Of a DNA stretch of 64,000 bases, positions 22,912 through 34,084 are shown one piece after another. Source of the DNA: Chrysemys picta bellii (lineage: Eukaryota; Chordata; Testudines; Emydidae); assembly GCF_011386835.1 (NCBI RefSeq), contig NC_088792.1, positions 234,614,394 to 234,678,393 of the forward strand, read 5' to 3'. The translations under genes and the position numbers were made by a program. Below the pieces are notes generated by a model, which was not told where the DNA came from, did not search any database, and saw only the letters and a program-made list of their open reading frames with translations. Each line of letters starts with the position of its first letter. Positions within the stretch are counted from its first letter, which is position 1.

Positions 22912-23744
22912 GTACTGTAAGGTGCTAAGGACATCCTGGGAAGTGCTGAGCTCCTGCAGTTACTATGGAGTTTGGCCAAATTAAGAATCAGACCCTTCAC
23001 CCAAAATTTGAACTAAATTAATTGGAACCCATTCAGAGCTGGACTATTTTTGTAAATATAAAAAAAGTGAAAACAAGTTTTGAAAGAGTGATAATGGTGT
23101 GATGAAATATATCCAGATGTTAAAAAACAACAACTCTCTTACCTTCCCTTTAAGAATGAATTTAGGATTTCCTGCCACCACCTGGTTAGAAATAGAAAGT
23201 GCACCTATGTTTCTTCATATGGGAGCTAATTTGGCCGAAACCAACACATTACTGAAGTTTGTGGGGCTAAATTTGTCCAATTAACTTTACAGATGATTAA
23301 GGATATTATTGATTTTAGGACTTTTTTCTTTGTAACTTGACTTATTTTAACATTTTTGTTAAATATAATGTGGGGGGGGGGGGGTTGGTTGTTGTTGTTT
23401 TTATAAATTGAACTTTAAAGTCCTTTAATTGTGTTTATATCTACTAAGTTCTTGTATAGGTGCCTATCACCATTGTAACTGTGTCTAGTTTTGTCAACAG
23501 CTACAACCATATGAGTTCTATTTAGAGCTAAGCCAGAACTGTTGTACTCAGGGAAGTACAGATTCATATTTAAATTGCAATAAAGAGAGGAATACCTGGT
23601 AATACTGTGGGTCATATTTTGAGCTAATTCCCACCTGATGAATCTTCATTGACTTTGCAGGGATGGCACCAGATATAAGTCGATGCAGAAAGGGTGAGCT
23701 AAGTACAAACCTGCAGCTCACCATAGGAACTGGCCCAATATGTC
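22912..23744. other. Intergenic DNA, nothing recognised
   Basis: AT-rich with a G12 run at 23371-23383. No gene or repeat recognised. Confidence 0.45.
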
Positions 23745-24302
23745 TTAGGCCTTGTCTACACTACACAATTTTGTTGGCAAAAGGCAGCTTTTGTCAACAA
23801 AACAGTGGAGGTGTACACACTACAATGCTCCTCTCACCGACAAAACTCTCTTGCTTTGCTGACAAAATAAAACCACCTCGACAAGAGGCATAGAGCTTTT
23901 TGCAGCAAAGTTAGATTGACAAAGCGTCAGTGTATCCCCTAGTGCTCACTGTAACTACTGTGCTCACTGTTTTGAACTCTGCCAGCTCCTGGCAGTAAAC
24001 ACACTCTTGCCTGGACTACAGGGGCAGGGGTGCATCTCCTGGGTCTGTGGGGAGAGGAAGCTGTGGGAGAACTCGGAGGGAATCACGGAATCAAAATATT
24101 AACGCAGAATCCTGCTCTCCCAGGCTCTAGGACCGCAGTGCAGGCAGGCAGAGCAGGCTGCTGCGGTGGGGAAGAGAGAGAGGAGAGGAGAAGAGGAAGA
24201 GACTGCTGTGCGGTGCAGAGCCAGAGAGGGTGGTGGAGGCTGATGTGGGAGAGTGTCCCCCTCCCCCTGCCTCAGGTTTGTTCCAGCTGCTGTCTGAACT
24301 TA

Positions 24303-24587
24303 GGGTACATCTACACTACAGGGGGGAGTCGATTTAAGATACGCAAATTCAGCTACGTGAATAGCGTAGCTGAATTCGACGTATCGCAGCCGACTTACCC
24401 CGCTGTGAGGACGACGGCAAAATCGACTTCTGTGGCTTTCTGTCGATGGCGCTTACTCCCACCTCCGCTGGTGGAGTAAGAGCGTTGATTCGGGGATCGA
24501 TTGTCGCGTCCCGACAGGACGCGATAAATCGATCCCCGAGAGGTCGATTTCTACCCGCCGATTCAGGCGGGTAGTGTAGACCTAGCC
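24303..24587. mobile_element. Nested Harbinger-like MITE
   Basis: The ends are GGGTACATCTACACTAC and GTAGTGTAGACCTAGCC, flanked by TTA on both sides (24300-24302, 24588-24590). The interior keeps many CpGs and has internal inverted segments (for example around 24492-24540). It lies inside the larger element 23748-25127 and so inserted later. Confidence 0.8.
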
Positions 24588-24600
24588 TTAAAGAGACAGC

Positions 24601-24800
24601 ATGCCAACACTTTCACTCTCCCCCAACACACACACTCCCCCACCTGCCCAACACACACTGTCTCTCTCACATACACACTCCCTCCCCCCCCACACACAAT
24701 CTCTCACACACTACCCCAGCACACACTCTGTCTCTGTCTCTCCCCTCCCCTCCACGCACACACACACACACTCCTTGTCACCCACTTTCCTTCCCTTCCC
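24601..24800 (+). repeat. CA/CT-rich low-complexity tract
   Basis: Degenerate runs of ACACAC, CTCTCT and C-rich stretches. The open frames here are composition artefacts. Confidence 0.85.
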
Positions 24801-25130
24801 CCCCACCCCCCACAAACTTCAGTTGAAAAGTGGCTGGCAATCTAATAAGATGCCCATGGAACTGTGTGATTGAGACACCTGCATCATGTGACACTGTACC
24901 TGCCCCATGAGGCATTGCAAACCCTTCCCAAAGTACCTTCAGCCAGTTGCACAGTGGGATAGCTACCACAATGCACTGCTGTCTTTGCCATTGCAAGAGC
25001 TGCTAATGTGGATGCGCTCCAGTGTCACAAAGAGCACAGTGTGGACACGCAACAGCAGGTTAATTCCAGCGTTTTAATAAAAGTGGTATAACTTGTGGCA
25101 CAGAAACTTGCCAGTGTAGACATATCCTAA

Positions 25131-26420
25131 GTTTGTTTCCCAAATCTCAACAAGAGCTTTGTGTACCTTGAAAGCTTGGCTCTCTCACCAGCAGAAGTTG
25201 GTTCACTAGAAGATATTACTTCACCCACCTTGTCTCTCTAGTATCATGGGACCAACATGTCTGCAACAACACTGCAAACAAGACTTTTATATATAGCCTT
25301 AGCTAAGATCTACTTGTTCATCCATTCTTCCCAAGGGGGAATCTTGAAAGAATATGCATCTTCTCAGGTCACTCCTGTGAAACAATCCATGTGCATCTTG
25401 AAAGAATGATTTCAGATTTGCTGTACTAGGAAAAGGTTTGAGAGTACCAAGTGTTGAATCTGTAAGGAGGTTAGTCTATTTTCAGAGCACATGCATAAAT
25501 TATTAACATTAATGGGAATTGCACAGAATAGATGGCACCTCACATTCTCTCTTTAAAATGTTGGCTGCAAATAGAACCCCAGTAGGATAGTTTAAAGTCC
25601 ATTAGAAATCCAGCAGATGTCAGCTGATGTCTTCTCCTAGGGCAAGTGATTTCTGTGTGATCATAGATTTTGTATGTAAAGAAAAATCATCCAAATAGCC
25701 CAGAGTGAGGCACATAGTGTCTCAGTTTTACATACAGCCTCATATAGAGAGTCTTTCTCAAATCTTGGCGTAGTTCCATTGTTATTCTGTCATTGCTTCC
25801 CTGAGCCTGCTTGTTCCTTCACTCCCAGACCCTACCTGACCTGAAATTCAATGATGGGTTACACCTAAAGTCAGTGTTTACGCCTCTCTTGCCCATTCTC
25901 ACTCCTATCTCCCCTTCCCTCCCATGCACACTATAAGAAAACAAAACCCTTAACAGGACCATGTTCTTTTTTTTGTCTCCATTTAATTTTGGCTCTGGCT
26001 TATTTAACTCAAATCCATGTTTCACTACTGGAGCACACGTTATTTGAAAAGACAGTAACCAGCCTTCTGCTTTGACAAGTCAGGATTAACTTTAAACTCT
26101 AGAGCCACTAGAGATGTCTACAAGCAGATTTATGCACCTAGCTTACTTATTTTTGTGAAGACTCATGACGAGCACATGACACAGAGATCAAAGTAGTCAT
26201 CTAGTCCTCTCTAAGGGCCAAATTATGCGCTCAGCAGGAAACAAATGGACCTTGCAATTTGCAGTTTCCCACAAATCATACCAGGGTGAGGGGATGAAAT
26301 GTTTGCCCCGCAAGCAGCATGAGCAGTGAGCATGACTCTCCTAATCCACAGAAGTCTCAAGGTCTCCAAGGCAAGCTCTTGGACCTTGATGCTTCCACAG
26401 GGAGCCAGGACATTTGCACA
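25131..26420. other. Intergenic DNA, nothing recognised
   Basis: No gene recognised. A short stretch near 26185-26215 (AGTCATCTAGTCCTCT) resembles an old CR1 3' end but is too short to call. Confidence 0.4.
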
Positions 26421-26423
26421 GAG

Positions 26424-26477
26424 GCCATGAGGGATGAGGCCCACTCCTGCTATTCTTTGGGCCTCATCCCTCATGGC
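26424..26477. repeat. Perfect 20-bp hairpin
   Basis: Stem arms at 26424-26443 and 26458-26477 are perfect reverse complements with a 14-nt loop. It is not part of a repeat family that I recognise. Confidence 0.85.
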
Positions 26478-26542
26478 AGCAGAGCTCCCACAAGTCTTGT
26501 GCTCCATCATTTCACCATCTGTACCTGAGGCAAATCGCCTTT

Positions 26543-26594
<52 letters not shown>

Positions 26595-26620
26595 TGCGTG
26601 TGTGTGTGAGTGCCCTTGAA
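26543..26620 (+). repeat. (GT)n microsatellite
   Basis: A long GT run with a few GAGTGC interruptions near its right end. Confidence 0.95.
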
Positions 26621-26624
26621 TATG

Positions 26625-27890
26625 ATGTAAGAAGATGACGCAGACAGCATCAACTTTATTGATGTGGGAAAACCAATCCAGGCTTGGAGTAGGGTGGTGC
26701 TGCAGAGAGCAGTTCATCCAAGTCCTGTCCCGCCATGCTTCTCCACGTGCATGTAGAACACACATGTACTTGGGCAGAGTTGGAGGGAAGGGATGATTAT
26801 GCTGCAGACTCCTCTTCATCTGACAATATGTGGAGCTTTTCAGTAGATTTTTCTACTGTTTTCCTAGCCTCCGTGTTTGAAAGGAGAGAAAAGGACGGGG
26901 CCTTAAATGCTTACAGGACCCCCTTTTCCATTTGTTACACAATTTTAAAGGAAAAAATTCTCACTAAATAGAATTACTTTTTCTTGTGTATTCCTGACAG
27001 ATCAGTTCACAGCATCTTTCTGAAGTGCTTTGGCCAAGGAAGTTGGTGAACATTCTCCTTTTAATAGATTTTATTTTTTCTAATACCAGTGCTAATGCAT
27101 ATTAGGCCAGGGTCTTTATAGGCCAGCACTCGCCATCACTACAAAACACAGAAGGTGAGATTAATCTCTTGTACTGCTCTGCTGAAGTCAATGTACCATA
27201 GCAGCTATGAACTTGAACCAATACATTCTGGCAAAAATGTGACTTTCGTTTTTAAGCTATGGAGACCAATGGGTCAGCCATCCTACGTTGTGCTGCAGTT
27301 AGCGCAAGCAGCCTACACATCCATGTGGCAGTCAACAGCTTTTGGGGGGCTGCCTGTTTTCAGTGAGGAGAGCCAGGAGCTGAGCTGCTTCCCAAGCTTC
27401 TGTGCAGCAGTGTCAAGCCCAGGCGAGTGACTGAATTACTCCTGGGGAAATTCTGGGCCTGGCTCAGCTGCTAGTCCCAGTTGGGCTGTGGGGCCTGGGG
27501 TGCATGGGGGGAGGCTGGAACATCTTCTTTCCCTACATAGAGCAGCCAGGGCTGGGTCAAACCCACCCCCAGGAACCTCCCCAGCTGCAGAAAGTGCCAC
27601 ACTCCCCCCCCCACACACACACTTCCTGCCCCCATCACTCCTCAGCCAAGGGGGAGGGATCACTGTATGGGAAGCTGCCTCCCATCCCACACCCAAAACC
27701 CCACCACCGAGCCCCCACCACAGCCTCACCCCCTGCATCCAGAGCCCCCACACACTCAGATCCCCCTGCACCTGGACCCCCCACAAAGCCTCACCCTCTT
27801 GCCCCCCAAATATAGAAGTCAAACTATACCTATGCCTTTGAGGGCCCCTGCTGGAGGTCTCATGGTCCTACCACATCCTGCCCCCAAAAA
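26625..27890. other. Intergenic DNA with a C-rich tract
   Basis: No gene recognised. Positions 27560-27810 are C-rich and pyrimidine-biased on the plus strand (CCCCCACACACAC, CACCCC repeats), which explains the overlapping open frames on both strands. Confidence 0.4.
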
Positions 27891-27894
27891 GGAG

Positions 27895-28640
27895 CAGTAA
27901 AGATGGGACCTCCAGGCTTGCCTAGAAAGGCTGCAGGGAAGCAGCCAATCACAGCCCAGCGGGCTCAGTTAAAAGAAGCTGCAGGACCTGAGCAGCTCAG
28001 TTCCCAGCAGGGACCAGAGGAGTAAGGAAGGAGCTCCTGGCTGGAGCTCAAGGGAGAACCAGAAGATGGGTTCTGGTGACATTTGCATTCCATGAGGAGG
28101 GAGAGGAGAACTTCAGCCCTGAGGTAAGGGTGAAGCAGAAGAGGCTATGTGGGAAGTGTCCCAAGGAATAGCAGCAACAACTATTACAGGAAGCAACACT
28201 TGGCTGCTATTTATAGGGTCCTTGGGTCAGGGCCTGGAGTAGTGGGTGAGCCCACATCTGGTGGTGTGGCAAAGCCCCCAGAAGAGGATAAGCCTTGTTT
28301 AGAGGCCCAAGTGAAGGGTAGGACTTAAAGAGTCTCCAGGGAGAACATCTGCTTTATACCAAGGCACTACTTTATACTGGGGCAGGCACAGACTTCAAGC
28401 TAGCCCAGAAGGGGCTGAGGACTGAGCCCAGAGACAGGGCTAAAGATGTTAACAAAGGCATAGGGACAGGCCCTGTTGGACCTTTTACCCCAGAAGAGGT
28501 TTGTTCATTCACATATTGACTGTGTGTGACTTGGTTGGAGGGCTGAGCCACTGAACCCACCCACCCCCTGATGAGGTTAACATCCAACAGGAAGTGCTGG
28601 GAGCAGAGAGACAGTGTGCAAGTTTGCGCTCATGATAGGT
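27895..28640 (+). repeat. Turtle-type dispersed repeat, probably LTR-derived
   Basis: The purine-rich, moderately G+C-rich text (AAAAGAAGCTGCAGGACCTGAG, GGGTCCTTGGGTCAGGGCCTGGAGTAGTGGG) resembles a repeat style I know from turtle assemblies. A possibly related block is at 39700-41010. I see no clear ends, coding domain or target duplication. Confidence 0.4.
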
Positions 28641-28687
28641 AAGTGTCACACTCAGGAATAAAGAGAAATAGAGAGTGATTGCAGAGA

Positions 28688-28981
28688 TGTAGACTGTGTC
28701 TATGCTTACAGCAGCACAGCTGTATTGAAACAGCGGTGCCACTGTAAGAGCGCTTGTATAGCTGCGTTATGCCAATGGGAGAGAGCTCTCCCATCGACAC
28801 AATAAAAGCAGCTCAATGAGCGGCGGTAGCTATGTTGTGGGATAGCATCTCCCACCGACATTGCGCTGTGCACACCAGCACTTACGCCAGCAAAATGTAT
28901 GTCGCTCAGTGATGTGGGTTTTTTCATACCCCTGAGCGACAAATGTTTTGCTGACCTAAGTGCTAGTGTAGACATGGCCTT
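28688..28981. mobile_element. Diverged Harbinger-like MITE (TGTCTACACT family)
   Basis: The right end AGTGTAGACATGGCC is clear. The left end (CTGTGTCTATGCTTAC) is degraded. The interior has AGCTGCGTTATGCC and TCCCACCGACA segments typical of this group. Confidence 0.6.
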
Positions 28982-28984
28982 TGT

Positions 28985-29690
28985 AAAACTGAAAAATTAA
29001 CTGCACCCATGAGTAACCTGGTCATTTACAGAAATATAAAGGGTTAAACATATCGGGCTGGTTGGGGACAATGGTAGCTCACTGGCCTACCTATAGCAAG
29101 AGATTGGAGCTGTGTATCGAGGTGCTGGAACAATTTGTATAGTGGGGGAGCTGACAGCCATTGAACCAAACTGCAAACCTGATATATAATGGAAACCACT
29201 GCAAGCCAGGAGGTGCAGCAGCACCACTAGCACCCCTAGTTCCAGCACTGGACTGATGAGAAAAAGGTGCCGGTTTTAACAAATGTAACGGGGCCAAAAT
29301 GTATAATCTGCTGTGCAGTTCACCAACTCCTATTAAACTATCAGACTTAGGTATGGAGGCCTTGCAAGTAGTGGCTAGTTAGTAAACACAGTTATTTGGA
29401 CTCCACTGTGTACATGTGGTTCCTTCATATTATGTATATTGTGTAAAGAGCCAAAGACACAACAATATTGATTAGATATTTGTCTGTATTTACCAGTCAC
29501 CACAGTTTCTGTTTTATCGTGGAGTTCACTTAACTCTCTTCTTCCCTGCTCTTTCAAGCTGAAATTTTCACTCATTGTCAAAGGAAACAGACAAATTTGC
29601 TCTGTGGCATACTGATCTCTTTAAAATAATCATGTAAGTGGCTGAATGAGCCATATATAACTCTTTTTACTACAATAAGTAAAGTTAGTA
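28985..29690. other. Intergenic DNA, nothing recognised
   Basis: No gene or repeat recognised. Confidence 0.4.
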
Positions 29691-29941
29691 ACTTTCACTG
29701 GTAGAAAGCAAAAGAGGGTCCTGTGGCACCTTTGAGACTAACAGAAGTATTGGGAGCATAAGCTTTCGTGGGTAAGAACCTCACTTCTTCAGATGCAAGG
29801 ACTTGCATCTGAAGAAGTGAGGTTCTTACCCATGAAAGCTTATGCTCCCAATACTTCTGTTAGTCTCAAAGGTGCCACAGGACCCTCTGTTGCTTTTTAC
29901 AGATTCAGACTAACACGGCTACCCCTCTGATACTTTCACTG
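29691..29941. mobile_element. Second palindromic Penelope-like tail, 10-bp TSD
   Basis: An insertion (29701-29931) lies between copies of ACTTTCACTG (29691-29700, 29932-29941). Arms 29703-29799 and 29802-29899 are reverse complements meeting almost head to head. A terminal segment (AGATTCAGACTAACACGGCTACC) is on the right only. It has the same plan as the 4.5-kb element but a different, related tail family, so it represents a second Penelope-like lineage. No coding. Confidence 0.85.
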
Positions 29942-29944
29942 ATT

Positions 29945-30465
29945 TAACCTATTGAATTCACTTAATTCTTAATTAGAATGCTATTTTTGCATGTGAAAAT
30001 TGATCTGATTTCAGGCAGATGAAAATAAAATAATAAAGACGAACATGATACCTTTAAAGATCTCTCTTACTGCTGATATACAGGGCAATTTAAGTACAAA
30101 GATCTGCAATATGAGAACATTATGGGCCTAATGTAGAACAAGGAAAAGAGTGAGAACAAATAGTCATGAATATTTCCATGACTTTCAAATAAACGTTTGC
30201 TTTGACCCATGTTCACATGTGCTAAAACAGCACAAAGCAGCCTTAGTGAGGCAGACAAGAATCCAGCCTTTCAGCCCTGATTCTCAGATGCCTTGCACCT
30301 TGTGGAGTCATTTACACCTGTGCAGAATGATTGTAGAACACTGCCAAGTGAGAATTCCCCATTCATTTGCACTGGTAGTAGCATTTTACACCCATCTTGT
30401 ATAGATAAACAATTCCTTAAAGTATAAGGCAATACTAAATTAAGACTTTATGGCCTAATTGTCCT
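29945..30465. other. Intergenic DNA, nothing recognised
   Basis: No gene or repeat recognised. Confidence 0.4.
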
Positions 30466-30469
30466 CTCG

Positions 30470-30552
30470 GGCCATGTCTACACTGGGGCAAATGTATCCT
30501 GTTAGAAAGCATGTTGTAACGTTAAACACGACAAGCACTTAGTGTAGACAGG
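30470..30552. mobile_element. Very short TGTCTACACT-type MITE
   Basis: GGCCATGTCTACACTG and CTTAGTGTAGACAGGG form inverted ends only about 80 bp apart. It looks like an internally deleted relative of the elements at 23.7 and 28.7 kb. Confidence 0.55.
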
Positions 30553-30786
30553 GATATATCATGTTTGAAATGTGGTAGCTGGTTGTGGTTAACCTGGGGT
30601 TATCACAACCAGACAACTTGTATATAAGCATGACTGTCCTTTTTCACATGAAAGGCAAAATTGTATTTAATAAGTTAGCTAAAATGAGTCAGTGAATATA
30701 TTTTCTGGCATGATGCATTTTCCCAGCGCAGGCAGGGCCTCGCTTACTCCAGTGTAAATCAGAAGTAGCTTATTATAAGTTGTGTC

Positions 30787-31326
30787 CAGGGCTGGTGCAA
30801 CCATTTAGGTGACCTAGGCGGTCGCCTAGGGCGCTAGGATTTGGGGGGCGCCATTTTCTTCGGCAGCGACTGCAGCGGCCGGATCTTCGGCCGCCCCGGT
30901 CCCTGCCGGCATTTAGGCAGAGGGAGCTGGGGCAGTGAAGCGCAGGGAGAGCTGCCTGCAGCAAGGGGGGGCGGCATGCAGGGGAACTCCCCACCCCAGC
31001 TCACTCCTGCCCCGCCTCCCCCCGAACACGCCGTTGCTGCTTCACTTCTCCTGCCTCCCAGGCTTGCGGCGCCAATCAGCTTAGGCGCCGCAAGCCTGGG
31101 AGGCGGGAGAAGTGAAGCAGCCACGGCATGCTTGGGGGGAGGCGGGGCAGGGGTGAGCTAGGGTGGGGGGGGCGCCTCAGGGTGGGGAGCTGCCGTGGGG
31201 GGGGGGCGCCTCAGGGCGGAGGCGGGGAGCTGCTGCGGGGGGGGCCTCAGGGTGGGGGCTTGGGGACGGGGGGGGTGCAAGGTGGAAATTTCACCTAGGG
31301 CGTGAAACATCCTTTCACCGGCCCTG
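30787..31326. mobile_element. hAT-type element, GC-rich, perfect 8-bp TSD
   Basis: The ends are CAGGGCTGGTGCAACC and CACCGGCCCTG. The flanks GTTGTGTC (30779-30786 and 31327-31334) are identical. The interior is very G+C-rich with many intact CpGs and contains a 44-bp palindrome (31030-31073 / 31084-31127, two mismatches). The open frames on both strands are composition effects. Confidence 0.88.
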
Positions 31327-31634
31327 GTTGTGTCCTGTTTGTTCTCTCACTTACACTGGTTTAACTTATCCCTCATCTCAGGTTTTTTCTTTAATACCCC
31401 TCGCTTAAGGATTTGGCTCCTTGAGTTTAGACAATCTCTGAAATCTTCTCCTAAACAAAACTAAAAAGCCCCCAATATCATCCAGTGACACCCTCCAGTA
31501 TTGCACAACAAAGCCAGTTGCAAAAGAAGTTTACCTAAGTATCCACTAAGGGCAAGAGAGGGAAAAAATGCTTCCATATTAACCATGCTAACCAGCTTCT
31601 TTAGATAAACAATTATCAATTGGACTTGTAGACT

Positions 31635-31790
31635 TTAAAGCCAGAAGGGTCTATCACGATCATCTAGTCTGACCTCTTAAACATTGCATGCCTTACAACC
31701 CACTCACTCCTGAAAAAGGCCCATGACCTCTGACTGAGTTACTGAAGTCCTCAAATCTTGATTTAAAGTTAAAATAGCACCAGGAATTTA
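31635..31790 (-). repeat. Old CR1 3'-end fragment
   Basis: AAGCCAGAAGGGTCTATCACGATC, ATCTAGTCTGACCTC and TCAAATCTTGATTTAAAG follow the reverse complement of a CR1-type 3' region. Confidence 0.6.
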
Positions 31791-31794
31791 CAGG

Positions 31795-33880
31795 AAACAT
31801 ACCCTGCCCTCTTCCTCTGAACAATTCCTTTACTGGACAAATTGTACCATTGGAGTCGGTGGGAATATTTTAGTTTGACATGAGTGGAACTAGGCTTGAC
31901 CCTATACCAAGATGCTTAGCTTCCAGCTCTTAACAAAATAAAACAGAACAAAAAAACTGACTCCACAAGAGTATTTCCTGCTATTTTATCACTTATTACA
32001 CAAAGAACCTGATTTTGGCATTTTTCCCAACAATGTCGATGAGAGCAAGGAGCCGGCTTGAATGCAGCTTTTTCAATTTTCACAGTTTTTTAGTTTCTTT
32101 CTTAATGCCCCAAATGCTGGAATGAAGAAATTGCATGAGCATCTCAATTTTCATTTAAAAATAAAAGGAAGTTTCTAGACACTGGGTTGCAGAAAAAAAT
32201 CTTGAAAATGTGAGGCAAGTGCATAAAGGCTGAGAAACCAGAAGGAAATAAAAATAACCCAACATTTATTGTGGGTGTGTGTTTGTTTGTTTGGTTTGTT
32301 TGTTTTTAAGAAAATATGATTTGGGGAGAATGGAATCCTGATTTTTTGAATGTTTGGGGTTGGCAATAGTGAAAATTTAACACAAAAAACAAATATTTCC
32401 CTCTTCACTAACAAACTGAAAACAATAGGGCTCAGATTTACAAAACTGCCTCAGATTTGGACAGCTAATTAGGATGAGTGTCAATAAGTGTTTGAAATGA
32501 CTTTAAAGTCTGGGTGATAGTTTAGGTATCAGAAAATCTATTGTTGGGGATTATTTTTTTCTTTTTTTACTAAGCTTAATATTAACTTTTTTTGGCGGGA
32601 GGGGCTGTAAATTGCTGAGGTTGGAGGCCTGTTAGTACTATGAAGGGTTGAAAAGTATTCCTCTGGCTAATTGGAAACTGCCAGCATTCTGAAAGTTAAA
32701 TGTTTTGTTTGTTCTGTCAGCAGGACTTCATCCTGTGCTAGTACTTCTATATTTAAGGAATCGTTCTGGAGTGGCTGGAATAGCACACTGTTCTCAAAGC
32801 TAAAGGTGTAGAGAATCAAAAGTAAACCTCAGGCCACTAGTGCTTAATAAACAACAACAAAGCAAAACAAAAACAAAAAAAAACTAAGGAATGCTAATAT
32901 CGAGGGCACTTTCTCCACTTTCCAGGAGACATCAGCAAAGATGTAGAGCTTTCTCCACCTTCCCTCCCCCAAAAGCTAGGAAAGGGCTTATCACATGTTT
33001 AATGTACCTCCGAGACAGTGCATTGCTCATTTTCTCTTCGGTACTCAAGATTTAACAAAAACTAGGTCATGTGCAAAAAAGAACAGGAGGGATTGGATTA
33101 CAAGTGGAAAAACCTATATTTTGAACATTCCTCATTGTTTATTTGTTTTTTCCCCATCAATTCAGTCTTTTTATAGGTAGACACATACTCTTGCTGACAG
33201 GAAACATTTATTTCCCTGCCTAAAGATAGTCCCAATAACAACACAAAATATGACCATAGAGCAATTTGTTCTGCAAGTAATGAGAGAAACACCACTACTG
33301 AGACATTTTACAGTACTGTCATGGGATGTAATTTTTCTCAGCCATTAGATTTAGTGATACTGAATGAACATAAAGAAAGAGTTAAACCTGTAATTATGTA
33401 TCCGTGATAGAACTTGTTAATCACGTGTTTTCACAGAAGTTGTTAATGCCACTATAGTTAAAAACATGTTCATGGTTTGATGTGAATTACTTACTCTAGG
33501 GATAGGGGTCTATAACTCAGTCATGAGTATGGAACTTGGCATCCATACTGTTAGCCCAGGAGCAAAGTATTTTACAAAATCTGAAGAAAATCTATCAGCC
33601 TGGTTTTGAGTTGGAACCTGGTAAACATCATTAGCAATCTGGATTGTCTAGAGCCTTCATAAATCAAAGCAGTTTAGAGCCTTTCTATTTAAAAAAAAAT
33701 AAATTAGGCAGGTAACTAGGGCCTGATTCAGCACTGCCTAGCATCTTGTGCCATAATTCCTACCTGTACAAAGTGGGTGTAATACTTTACCATATGAGAA
33801 GCATAGTATATTACACCATGAAATACCACTTTGAATGATACAATGGTGATTGGGCCAAGGAGGGCGTAAGTAACTGACTC
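31795..33880. other. Intergenic DNA, nothing recognised
   Basis: AT-rich with A/T homopolymer runs (near 32860 and 33690). No gene or repeat recognised. Confidence 0.4.
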
Positions 33881-33884
33881 TACA

Positions 33885-33960
33885 GTCTTATAGTTGGGGC
33901 ATTTGCCTTGGATTTGGAAGTGCTAAGTTCAAATCCCCGCTCTAATGACTTTTTTTTTTA
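33885..33960 (+). repeat. tRNA-derived SINE head (old)
   Basis: A TATAGTTGGGGCATTTGCC segment (A-box-like) is followed 30 bp later by TAAGTTCAAATCCCCGCTCT (B-box-like GTTCAAATCC) and an A/T tract. A second A-box-like TAGCTCAGTGGCTCAGGC occurs at 34024-34041. These are SINE remnants, not tRNA genes, because no cloverleaf can be completed. Confidence 0.5.
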
Positions 33961-34084
33961 ATTAAAAAAAATAGAACAGCTTCAAGAGCAGAGATTGAGA
34001 AAGCCACATATCAGAATATCCCATAGCTCAGTGGCTCAGGCATTTTCTTTCCATGGGGAAGACCCAATTAAAGTATTTTAAGGT

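Larger units (their letters stand above)
23748..25127. mobile_element. Harbinger-like non-autonomous DNA transposon
   Basis: The ends are GGCCTTGTCTACACT and AGTGTAGACATATCC, flanked by TTA (23745-23747) and TAA (25128-25130), consistent with a diverged 3-bp TWA duplication of PIF/Harbinger type. It contains a CA-rich tract and a nested relative (24303-24587). No transposase frame is visible. Superfamily assignment rests on TIR and duplication only. Confidence 0.7.

Noticed and set aside
24601..24873. Repetitive protein rich in Ser/Pro/His
   Set aside because: It is translation of a CA/CT low-complexity tract.
26223..26819. A 198-codon minus-strand frame
   Set aside because: It reads through the GT microsatellite and a hairpin; no domain, low-complexity middle.
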